The notes beneath the pieces are model-generated. The model was not told the origin of the DNA and made no database searches. It saw only the letters and a program-made list of their open reading frames with translations. This document shows positions 1 through 6,268 of a DNA stretch of 10,865 bases, piece after piece. The DNA is from DASTHS01 sp035718085. Its GTDB lineage: Bacteria; Actinomycetota; Acidimicrobiia; Acidimicrobiales; Palsa-688. The stretch is from NCBI GenBank assembly GCA_035718085.1, contig DASTHS010000021.1, positions 1 to 10,865 of the forward strand, in the 5' to 3' direction. Position 1 is the stretch's first letter. The number at the start of each line of letters is the position of its first letter. The position numbers and the translations under genes were made by a program.

Positions 1-787
1 ATTCGACGGCGGCCTGGTCGGCGGCCAGCTGGGCGGGGCTGACGTACTCCTTGGCGGCCACCTGCAGCTGCGCAGCGGTGAGGCCGCCCTGGGCGTTGGT
101 CAGGGCCGAAGCGGCGGAGCTCACGGCGGCGGCGTCGGAGCCGGCGGCCGAGCACCCCGGCGGGGCGGTCGCCGAGCTGCTGGAGGGGGCGGCCCCGGCG
201 GTCGCCGTGGCTGCGCCGCCCCCCGCCCCCGTCCGGCTCGGGGTGGCCGCCGCCGTGGTCGAGCTGGCGGCCGCCGGCGCCGACTGGCAGCTGGCCGCGT
301 CGGATGCCTGCTGGGCGTCGGCGGCGGCCACCGCCGCCTCGGCCCGGGTCACCGCCGCCTGGGCGGCGGCGACCGTGTTCTGGTCGACCGCCTGCTGGGC
401 GGGGGTCTCGCCGCCGTGGTGCTCGGCGTCGTCGAGGGTCTCCTCCGCGGCCGTCAGCTGTGCCTGGGCGGCGTCCACCGCGGCCTGGGCCTGGCCGGTG
501 TCGAGGGTGGCGAGGGTCTGACCGGCGGTCACCGTGTCGCCGACGGCCACGTCGACCGCGTCGACGGTGCCCGACGCCGCGAACGCCAGGGTGTCGACGG
601 TGGCGGGGGCGATGTTGCCGGTCGCGGTGACCACCGAGGTGACGGCGCCGGTGCCGACGGTCACGGTGCGGGTGCCGGTCGTGGCCGCTGCCGATGAGAA
701 CACCGACGACACCCCGAGGTAGGCGACCGCCCCGGCTGCGGCGAGGAGGGCGACGTTGGCGGCGACCAGCGGACGGCGCAGTCTCAT
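1..787 (-). CDS. HlyD/MacA-type periplasmic adaptor (membrane fusion) protein, 3' end missing
   Basis: The frame is open from an ATG at 787 to the left edge, giving 262 codons with no stop. Residues 1-8 are basic (MRLRRPLV) and 9-31 form a hydrophobic signal anchor. Residues about 60-97 form a biotinyl/lipoyl-like half domain (SGTVDAVDVAVGDTVTAGQ), the hallmark of membrane fusion proteins. Residues about 98-164 and 216-262 are Ala/Gln-rich and look like the two arms of the alpha-helical hairpin. Between them lies a Ser/Thr/Ala/Gly low-complexity segment (about 165-215) with one Cys near each end (C167 and C212). In this family the protein links an ABC exporter to extracellular steps; in monoderm Actinobacteria it works without an outer-membrane channel. 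The ATG overlaps the stop of the upstream lipoprotein gene (ATGA), so translation is probably coupled. An ATPase and permease are expected further left, which is inference. The family call is firm; the substrate is unknown. Confidence 0.85.
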   Translation of the reverse strand, partial: MRLRRPLVAANVALLAAAGAVAYLGVSSVFSSAAATTGTRTVTVGTGAVTSVVTATGNIAPATVDTLAFAASGTVDAVDVAVGDTVTAGQTLATLDTGQAQAAVDAAQAQLTAAEETLDDAEHHGGETPAQQAVDQNTVAAAQAAVTRAEAAVAAADAQQASDAASCQSAPAAASSTTAAATPSRTGAGGGAATATAGAAPSSSSATAPPGCSAAGSDAAAVSSAASALTNAQGGLTAAQLQVAAKEYVSPAQLAADQAAVE

Positions 788-1374
788 GCCCCGCCCGCCG
801 CACTCGTGCTGGTCGTGCTGGCCGTGCCGCCCGCCCCGGTGGGGCGGAGGGCGGCGCACGCCTGCTGGGCGGCGGCTCTGGTGGCGGCCGACACGGTGGT
901 CGGGGTGGTCGTGACGGCACCGGCCCCGGCCGCTGTGGTGGTCGAGCCGGCGTCGAACCCCCCGGCCGGCAGGGTCACACCGTGCAGCTGCAGGCAGTTT
1001 CGGTAGGCGGCGAACGCGGGGCTCTGGGCACGGAACCCGCCACGGGGGAGGTCGGCGCGGCAGGCCTGGAGGGCGGCGGTGAACTGCTGGCGGGTGACCC
1101 CGGCCGGGAGGCTCACCGCTGGGCGGCTCGGCGGCGACCCGGTGGCCTGCCCGGGGACGGTCGTCGTGCTGCCCCGGGCCCGGCCGCGAAAGGCGGCCAG
1201 GGCTGAGGCGGGGATGCCCTTGGCCTCCATGCAGGAGGCGAACGCCGCCGTGCCGGCCCGGGTGGTCGACGTGGTCGAGCCGGGGGCCGACGCGCTGGTC
1301 GACGAGCCGCCGCACCCGGCGAGGGCGGCGGCCGCGGCGATCGCCCCGAGGGCGCCGCGCTTCATCTGGTGCAC
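784..1374 (-). CDS. Small secreted lipoprotein with two Cys-containing modules
   Basis: This 196-residue protein, counted from a GTG at 1374, has a lipoprotein signal: basic KR, a poly-Ala core and the lipobox LAGC with C21. An ATG at 1365 (M4) gives a more normal signal peptide and may be the real start; neither has a clear ribosome binding site. The mature part begins with a Ser/Thr linker. It then shows two similar modules: FASCMEAKGIP (C48) leading to LQACRADLP (C105), and YRNCLQLHGVTLP (C127) leading to QQACAALRP (C173). They are separated by Thr-rich spacers. The pattern 'C-M/L-x-x-x-G-V/I-x-P ... A-C-x-x-L-x-P' resembles small lipoproteins that I recall next to MacAB-type exporters in Actinobacteria; this is from memory and unchecked. 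The function is unknown. The gene overlaps the adaptor gene by four bases and follows the CTCAG repeat array, so it is probably the first gene of a regulated export operon. Confidence 0.8.
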   Translation of the reverse strand: MHQMKRGALGAIAAAAALAGCGGSSTSASAPGSTTSTTRAGTAAFASCMEAKGIPASALAAFRGRARGSTTTVPGQATGSPPSRPAVSLPAGVTRQQFTAALQACRADLPRGGFRAQSPAFAAYRNCLQLHGVTLPAGGFDAGSTTTAAGAGAVTTTPTTVSAATRAAAQQACAALRPTGAGGTASTTSTSAAGGA

Positions 1375-1396
1375 GGCCGCATGGTGGACCGTCTCG

Positions 1397-1445
1397 CTGA
1401 GGGCGGCCTGAGCGGATCCTTAGCCTGCGCTGAGAATCGGCTGGG
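1397..1445 (-). promoter_or_regulatory. 11-bp-periodic CTCAG direct-repeat array, candidate response-regulator operator
   Basis: Read on the plus strand, CTGAG starts at 1397, 1408 and 1430, CTTAG at 1419 and a degenerate CTGGG at 1441. That is five pentamers at exact 11-base spacing. On the coding (minus) strand this is CTCAG-N6-CTAAG-N6-CTCAG-N6-CTCAG. It fills the gap between the bluB-cobT stop and the lipoprotein start. Tandem direct repeats on one face of the helix at 11 bp are the binding mode of OmpR/PhoB-family regulators; mycobacterial PhoP, for example, uses 7-bp repeats with 4-bp spacers. The array would control the lipoprotein-adaptor operon. No clear -10 element can be fixed: TAAGGAT (1422-1416) lies inside the array and the next stretch is GC-rich. 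The repeat pattern is seen directly; the regulator is inferred. Confidence 0.6.
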
Positions 1446-3329
1446 TCAGCGGGTGCGGGCGGTACGGGAGCGCACGGCGAGGGCCGACAGCACCAGCCCG
1501 GTGGCCAGGCTGGCGCCGGCGCCCTCGCCGGCCCGGATTCGCAGGTCGAGCAGCGGCTCGAGGCCCAGCGCCGCCAAGACCGGGCCGGCGGCCGACTCCC
1601 GGCTGCGCTGCCCGGCGACGAGGTGGGAGGCGACACCCGGGCGGATGCGGGTGGCGAGCAGGGCCGCCACGGAGGTGACCAACCCGTCGAGCACGACGAG
1701 CCCCCCGGCGGCGGCCACCCCGATCACCACGCCGGTGAGCACGGCCACCTCCCCGCCGCCAGCCCCGGCGAGCACCGCCAGCGCCTCGTCCGGCCCGAGG
1801 CCGGTCGGCTCGACCGGCCGGGCGGCGGGGTCGCCGGCCAGCCTGGCGGTCGCGGCGGCGACCACCGCCCGCTTGGCCTCGAGCGTCGCCCGGTCGGCAC
1901 CTGCCCCCAGACCGACCGCCGCCCCGGGGTCGATGCCGAGCACGATGGCGGCCACGGCAGCGGCGACGGTCGTGTTGCCGACCCCGACCTCGCCGAGGGC
2001 GACCGGCCCGGCCGGCGCCAGCCGGGCGCCGAGGGCGGCCCCCCCGGCGACGAGGGCGGCGCAGTCGTCCGCGGTCAGGGCGTCGGCGCCGACGAGGTCG
2101 CCCACCGGCCCGGCCGGCCGCATCGGCACCGCACCGGCGACCGGGCCACCACCCACCCCGGCGTCGACGACGACCACTGCGAGGCCGGCCGCGGCCGCGG
2201 CCGCCACCCCTAGGGCCTCACCGGCCACCGCGGCCTCGACCACGGTCCGGGTGACCGCTGGCGGGAAGGTCGACACCCCGTGGGCGACGACGGGGTGGTC
2301 CGCGGCGGCCAGCACCAGCGTGCCCCCGACGGCGCCCCCGAGGCCGAGCGCCACGGCCCGGTCGACGGCCCGGTCGAGCAGGCCGAGCGAGCCCGGCGGG
2401 GTGAGCAGGGCGTCGGCCCCGTCACGCGCCGTCACCATGGCGGCCCCTTCGAGGGGCGCCACGTCGGGCAGGGGCGGGGCGCCCGCTGCGGCCCGCAACG
2501 GTCGCGCCGACGGTGGGGTGGCGTCGTCGCCGGGCCACCCCCCGTCGAAGACGACGGCCTCCAGCGGGAGCCGTCGAGACCAGCCGCGCCGCTCGAGGCC
2601 GGGAGCGGGAGGACGCTCGTCGGGCCATCCCAGGCACAGCCACCCGAGGGTCTCCACGCCGGGGGGGGCGCCGACCAGGGCGCGGAGGTCGTCGGGCCGG
2701 AAGAGGGTCACCCACCCCATGCCGAGGCCCTCGGCGCGGGCGGTCAGCCACATGTTCTCGATGGCGCAGGCGCACGACCAGAGGTCGGCGTCGGTGAAGG
2801 TGGCGCGACCGAGCACGGCGGCGGGCGCCGCCCGCCGGTCACAGCACACGACCACCCCGACCGGGGCCTCGCGGATCCCCTCCAGGTCCAGGTCGAGCAG
2901 GTGGCGGCCGTCGGCCTCGGCCATGGCCGCCGCCTGGGCCAGGCGCTGCTCGTCGGCCAGCACTGCGGCCCGGGCGCGGGCCCCCGCGTCGCTGACCACC
3001 ACGAAGCGCCACGGCTGGGAGTGGCCGACCGAGGGGGCGGCGTGCCCGGCGGCGAGCACCCGGCGCACCACGGCCGGGTCGAGCGGGTCGGAGCGGAACC
3101 GGCGCACGTCGCGCCGCGCCCCCACCACCCGGGCCAGGGCGTCGACGTCGGTCTGGGGGAGGGCCCACCCGTGCGGGTCGCTGGCCCGCTCGAGCGCGGA
3201 GGTGACGTCACCGACGGTGGGCACCGGCCGGGGCCAGGTCGGTCGGGCTGCCACGGCACCGACGGTAGCGGCGGCGGCCGGTCCGGCCGGCGGCCGAGGG
3301 GGGCGACCGGCGGCCGCCCCCCTCACCAC
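1446..3329 (-). CDS. Fused BluB-CobT: 5,6-dimethylbenzimidazole synthase / nicotinate-nucleotide-DMB phosphoribosyltransferase
   Basis: One 627-residue frame joins two enzymes of cobalamin lower-ligand assembly. Residues about 54-265 are a BluB-type flavin nitroreductase-fold domain, with RRDVRRF (72-78), APSVGHSQPWRF (98-109) and ENMWLTARAEGLGMGW (191-206). BluB cleaves FMNH2 with oxygen to give DMB. Residues about 300-622 are CobT, with PPGSLGLLD (311-319), HGVSTFP (350-356), GEVGVGNTT (446-454) and LDLRIRAGEGAGA (594-606). E602 matches the catalytic glutamate. CobT forms alpha-ribazole phosphate from DMB and nicotinate mononucleotide. D74 and S185 probably match the residues important in rhizobial BluB. 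GDHG of typical CobT reads ADHP here. The first 50 residues are Ala/Pro-rich, so the GTG at 3329 is uncertain; GTG codons at 3254 or 3224 are alternatives, none with a good ribosome binding site. The surface-protein stop is only 13 bases upstream. Both halves look complete. Confidence 0.9.
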   Translation of the reverse strand: MVRGAAAGRPPRPPAGPAAAATVGAVAARPTWPRPVPTVGDVTSALERASDPHGWALPQTDVDALARVVGARRDVRRFRSDPLDPAVVRRVLAAGHAAPSVGHSQPWRFVVVSDAGARARAAVLADEQRLAQAAAMAEADGRHLLDLDLEGIREAPVGVVVCCDRRAAPAAVLGRATFTDADLWSCACAIENMWLTARAEGLGMGWVTLFRPDDLRALVGAPPGVETLGWLCLGWPDERPPAPGLERRGWSRRLPLEAVVFDGGWPGDDATPPSARPLRAAAGAPPLPDVAPLEGAAMVTARDGADALLTPPGSLGLLDRAVDRAVALGLGGAVGGTLVLAAADHPVVAHGVSTFPPAVTRTVVEAAVAGEALGVAAAAAAGLAVVVVDAGVGGGPVAGAVPMRPAGPVGDLVGADALTADDCAALVAGGAALGARLAPAGPVALGEVGVGNTTVAAAVAAIVLGIDPGAAVGLGAGADRATLEAKRAVVAAATARLAGDPAARPVEPTGLGPDEALAVLAGAGGGEVAVLTGVVIGVAAAGGLVVLDGLVTSVAALLATRIRPGVASHLVAGQRSRESAAGPVLAALGLEPLLDLRIRAGEGAGASLATGLVLSALAVRSRTARTR

Positions 3330-3342
3330 GCCGCGGCGCCGG

Positions 3343-5772
3343 TCAGCGCCGGCGGCGGCGCAGCAGCAGCCCGAGCCCGATCAGCCCCGCGCCCACCGCC
3401 ACCTCGGGCAGCACGTCGGCCCCCGTGAAGGGCAGGCTGCCGCCTGCGGTGGTCGGCGTCGCCGCCGGGGCGGTGCCTGCCCCGACGGTCGTCGTCGTGG
3501 TGCCGGCAGCGGTGGTCGGTGCCGCCGTGGTGGTGGTGGTGGCGGCGGCGGCCGCCACCGCCGGGCTGGTGGCCACGGTGGTCGGCGCCGAGGTGGTGCT
3601 GTCGCCCGCCTTGGTCTCCACGTCGGTGGTCGGGGTCGTCGAAGTGGTCGAAGTGGTCGAGCCGGTGGTGGTGACCGCATCCGTCGAGATGGCGCACACG
3701 GCCACGGTCGCCGTGGCCGTCTGGCCGTTGCCGGTCAGGCCGGTGGCCGCAGTGTTGGCGTAGGTGGTGCAGCCGGTGGCCGGCACCGCCAGGGGGCGGT
3801 CGTAGCTGTACACCTGCGACGTGAGCGGGGCGCTGTCGACCGCGGTCAGGGTGCAGGGCGTGCCCGTGGCCAACGTGCAGAGGCCCACCCCGGCGCCGCC
3901 GTGGAAGGTGTCGGTCGGGGTGATCGTCTTGTTGACCAGGGTGGTCGGTGCTCCGAAGCCGGCGAGGGCACCGGGCGCCTGGGTGGCCGAGCCGCTGTTG
4001 GCCGAGGTCCACGCTGCGGTGGCGTCCATGGTGGTGCCGGCCGGCGGCTGCGAGGTGTAGGTGCAGGAGTAGGCGTAGTGCGTCGAGCTGCCGCCAGCGA
4101 TCACGGCCGTGGCGGCGGTGAGGCCCGAGACGGTGCACGAGGCGCCGCTGACCGACGTGGTCGGCGCGCCGGTGGTGGGCGTCACCGTGACACTGGTGAC
4201 GGTGATCGGGTCGGTGCCGGGGTTGCTGACCGTCACGGTGCCCGTGGTGGCCCAGGCGCTGTCGACGACCCCGGTCTGGGTGACCGCGACCTTGTAGGGG
4301 TCGGGCGTGCTCGGGCCACTCGGCGTGACGGTGCCGCTGAGGCCCGTCTTGTCGATCGCCCAGGTGTAGGTGCGCGTGTAGGTCGAGGTGGGCGGGTCAC
4401 TGGCCACGGCCGGGGTCGTGGGTGCGCAGACGACGACGGAGGCCGACGCATGGCCGAGCGGCTCGTTGCTCGGGTCGACCACGGTGGCCGTGTTGGTGAG
4501 GGCGCCGGAGCAGGTGCCGGCTGTGGTGGGCGCCTTCCAGGTGTCGGTGTAGGTCAGGGTCGTCGGGTTAGCCGAGGTGCCGGCGCAGAGGGTCGGCGCC
4601 GTCGTCGGGAACGACGTGGCGGTCGCGCCAGGGGCGGTGTCGGTGACCGTGACGCACTGGTCGACCGCCGTCTCGGTGATCGTCAGGCCCGACACGGTGG
4701 CCGGTGCGCTGCCGGCGGCGAGGGCGGCGCCGCCGACGGTCTGCGCCGCCCAGCTGACCGTGGCCGTGTCGTCGAGCGGCGCCGTCGGTGCGTTCTTGGG
4801 CGAGCAGGTGAGGGGGAAGTCGGTGTTCAAGGCGGTGAGCACGAGACCGGCGGAGGTGTCGACCGTGCACGTCGTGCCGTCGGAGAGGATGTCGGTGATG
4901 CCCGACAGGGTCACCGGCTGCGTCGCGCCGCCCGAGAAGTTCGAGTTGGTCACGGTGACCGTGCCGGTGACCGCCGTGTTGCCGACGGTGCCGGCGTCGT
5001 GGGTGACCACCACCTGGTAGCTGGCCGGCGTGGTGCCGACGACGGTCACCGGGCTGGCGCTGGTGCGGGTCTTGGTGACCCGCCAGCCGTAGGTCCGGGT
5101 GTCGGTGCCGGCGGCGGACACGAACACGCCGGGCGCGGACAGCGTGCCGGGGCCGCCCTGCACCTTGAAGGCGTCGTACTTGCAGTCGGAGGGGTTCACA
5201 CCGGGGGCGTTGGTCGTTGCGATGGTGGCGGGCACGGCGCACACGGCGAGGATGTACTCGCCCCCGGGGTTGGGCGTGTTCTGGTAGTCGGCGAGGTTGA
5301 TCTTGTTCTCGACGGTGTCGATCGCATGGTGGCCGGCTTTGACGAGCGCCAGCGTGCCCGTCGGGCCGACGGTGAACTCCCTGTAAGTCCAGTCGTCCGT
5401 GGCGAGGGAGAGGTTGAGCGGGGTGCCGTCGTTGGGGTTGGCGTTGCTGCCCTGGCCGCCGGGAGCGAGCACGGCGAAGAAGTAGGTGCCTGGGTCGAGG
5501 GCGGCGCTCTTGGTGAGCCCGCTCAACCAGACGTACTGCTTGCCGTCGTAGAGGTTGCAGTTGACCAGCCCGGTGCCGTTCAGGCAGTGCCCCGAACCGT
5601 CGACGGCGGTGTCGACGGTCGTGGAGACCGCCTTGGGCACGGCGGCGCCGGCGATGCCACCAGGGACGACGACCGTGGCGAGCACGCCCATGGTCGCTGC
5701 TGCGGAGGCGGCGAGGGCCGCGGCGACACCCCGACCGCCCCGCCTCGAGAACCACCCTGAACGCACACCCAT
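3343..5772 (-). CDS. Sortase-anchored (LPFTG) secreted surface protein with two repeated beta-rich modules
   Basis: I chose the ATG at 5772 (809 residues) because GAAAGGG lies six bases upstream; the in-frame ATG at 5811 sits inside a hairpin with no such site. Residues 1-44 are a signal peptide (SRRGGRG, an Ala-rich core, then AGAA before VPKA). Residues about 45-222 form an N-terminal domain with four to five Cys and the segments DGKQYVWLSGL, DPGTYFFAVLAPGGQ and NPSDCKYDAFKV. Two related units follow, about 223-450 and 462-694. Each opens with TRTYxW, continues to GTVTVTN or GTVTVSN, holds paired Cys and ends in TATVxVC. Residues about 695-777 are a Thr/Ser/Ala/Pro stalk. The C-terminus has LPFTG (780-784), a hydrophobic helix and five Arg, a complete cell-wall sorting signal. 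The protein is probably covalently attached to peptidoglycan by a sortase not present here. An adhesin or surface-layer role is inferred only; no ligand can be named. Confidence 0.88.
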   Translation of the reverse strand: MGVRSGWFSRRGGRGVAAALAASAAATMGVLATVVVPGGIAGAAVPKAVSTTVDTAVDGSGHCLNGTGLVNCNLYDGKQYVWLSGLTKSAALDPGTYFFAVLAPGGQGSNANPNDGTPLNLSLATDDWTYREFTVGPTGTLALVKAGHHAIDTVENKINLADYQNTPNPGGEYILAVCAVPATIATTNAPGVNPSDCKYDAFKVQGGPGTLSAPGVFVSAAGTDTRTYGWRVTKTRTSASPVTVVGTTPASYQVVVTHDAGTVGNTAVTGTVTVTNSNFSGGATQPVTLSGITDILSDGTTCTVDTSAGLVLTALNTDFPLTCSPKNAPTAPLDDTATVSWAAQTVGGAALAAGSAPATVSGLTITETAVDQCVTVTDTAPGATATSFPTTAPTLCAGTSANPTTLTYTDTWKAPTTAGTCSGALTNTATVVDPSNEPLGHASASVVVCAPTTPAVASDPPTSTYTRTYTWAIDKTGLSGTVTPSGPSTPDPYKVAVTQTGVVDSAWATTGTVTVSNPGTDPITVTSVTVTPTTGAPTTSVSGASCTVSGLTAATAVIAGGSSTHYAYSCTYTSQPPAGTTMDATAAWTSANSGSATQAPGALAGFGAPTTLVNKTITPTDTFHGGAGVGLCTLATGTPCTLTAVDSAPLTSQVYSYDRPLAVPATGCTTYANTAATGLTGNGQTATATVAVCAISTDAVTTTGSTTSTTSTTPTTDVETKAGDSTTSAPTTVATSPAVAAAAATTTTTAAPTTAAGTTTTTVGAGTAPAATPTTAGGSLPFTGADVLPEVAVGAGLIGLGLLLRRRRR

Positions 5773-5792
5773 TGTCGGCCCTTTCGCCGCTC

Positions 5793-5858
5793 GTGCGCAG
5801 TCGCGCACCATTTGCGGTGCCGGCCGTCCGACGCTGCGACCGAACGTGCAGGTGCACG
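5793..5858 (-). promoter_or_regulatory. Structured 5' leader with alternative hairpins upstream of the surface-protein gene
   Basis: Three stems are visible. GTGCGC-AGTC-GCGCAC at 5793-5808 is a perfect 6-bp stem. GCACC (5805-5809) can instead pair with GGTGC (5816-5820) around a six-base loop. These two share 5805-5808 and exclude each other. Further upstream, CGTGCAGGTGCACG (5845-5858) is a perfect dyad. It can be enclosed by CGACCG (5837-5842) pairing with CGGTCG (5885-5890). The first stem ends eight bases before the Shine-Dalgarno site, so it could influence initiation. The pairings are seen directly; any switching role is inference, and GC-rich DNA yields such stems by chance. Confidence 0.35.
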
Positions 5859-5916
5859 GGCGGCGAACGCGCGTCGAGGGATCCCGGTCGGCGTGGGCAC
5901 GGTAGATCCGGAAGGT

Positions 5917-5960
5917 GGCGAAATCGCCGTCGTTGGGGAACCGTTGGGAACTGTTGGGGA
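5917..5960 (-). promoter_or_regulatory. Candidate operator: three GTTGGG(G)A direct repeats plus a 12-bp dyad
   Basis: On the plus strand GTTGGGGAA starts at 5932, GTTGGGAA at 5943 and GTTGGGGA at 5953, spaced 11 and 10 bases, about one helical turn each. Three bases away is the perfect dyad GGCGAAATCGCC (5917-5928). The group lies about 145-190 bases upstream of the surface-protein start and just upstream of a weak TACCGT -10 candidate (5904-5899). Phased repeats beside a promoter suggest activator or repressor sites. No specific regulator can be named. Confidence 0.35.
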
Positions 5961-6100
5961 CACCGTGGCCACAAAGCGGACACGCAGTCGGCTGCCCGTG
6001 GCCGCCGCCACGCCGGGTGGTGCGCCCACCACCGCCCCCGGCAGCGCATCAGCCCCACCCGGCCGTGCGGGACGCCCCTGCGGGGTGCCGGCCCGGGGTG

Positions 6101-6187
<87 letters not shown>

Positions 6188-6200
6188 GAGTGGAGGGCGA

Positions 6201-6228
6201 AGCATAGCCCACCCGCGACACCCGACAG
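6201..6228 (-). promoter_or_regulatory. Probable tRNA-Leu promoter
   Basis: On the minus strand TATGCT (6206-6201) is a good -10 element, and CTGTCG (6228-6223) lies 16 bases upstream as a weak -35. Transcription would start near 6194, about seven bases before the mature tRNA 5' end. This fits a tRNA promoter within the 81-base divergent gap shared with fhaA. Confidence 0.5.
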
Positions 6229-6250
6229 CGTGGCCGGGCCGCCCCCCGGG

Positions 6251-6256
6251 TAGCAT
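6251..6256 (+). promoter_or_regulatory. Candidate -10 box of the fhaA-pbpA operon
   Basis: TAGCAT matches the TAnnnT core of actinobacterial -10 elements and ends 12 bases before the fhaA ATG. A start near 6263 would leave a leader of only about six bases, and no Shine-Dalgarno sequence is seen (CGACCTCAACC before ATG). The two facts agree with nearly leaderless translation, common in Actinobacteria. No convincing -35 is present at normal spacing. Confidence 0.4.
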
Positions 6257-6268
6257 CCGACCTCAACC

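Larger units (their letters stand above)
5773..6100. other. 328-base intergenic region: surface-protein leader and control region
   Basis: No credible gene lies here. On the minus strand the region contains, in order, three GTTGGG-type repeats and a dyad (5917-5960), a weak -10 candidate TACCGT (5904-5899) and a stem-rich leader (5793-5890) ending in the ribosome binding site GAAAGGG (5785-5779). The part from 5961 to 6100 next to the tRNA 3' end shows nothing firm except a short C4/G4 hairpin at 6075-6085. Frames open across the region on the plus strand are by-products of base composition and of the antisense tRNA. Confidence 0.6.

Noticed and set aside
3334..3351. Hairpin CGGCGC/GCGCCG over the surface-gene stop as a terminator
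   Set aside because: The stem is short, overlaps the stop codon and has no T tract. In this GC-rich sequence such stems are common.
3437..3672. Short tandem repeats in the surface gene (GAAGTGGTC and poly-Thr codons) as a CRISPR or mobile repeat
   Set aside because: They are in frame and encode the Thr/Ser stalk before LPFTG; ordinary low-complexity coding repeats.
1369..5760. A 1463-codon open frame on the plus strand
   Set aside because: It lies antisense to three well-supported minus-strand genes, and its translation is Arg/Gly/Pro/Ala-rich low complexity with no motifs. Long antisense frames are expected with such G/C-rich third codon positions.
6075..6085. C4-loop-G4 hairpin after the tRNA as its terminator
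   Set aside because: Only four base pairs with a three-base loop and no T run; not enough to call.
5773..6100. Cyclic-dinucleotide or cobalamin riboswitch in the surface-gene leader
   Set aside because: I looked for the conserved core words of these classes and did not find them; only generic hairpins are present.
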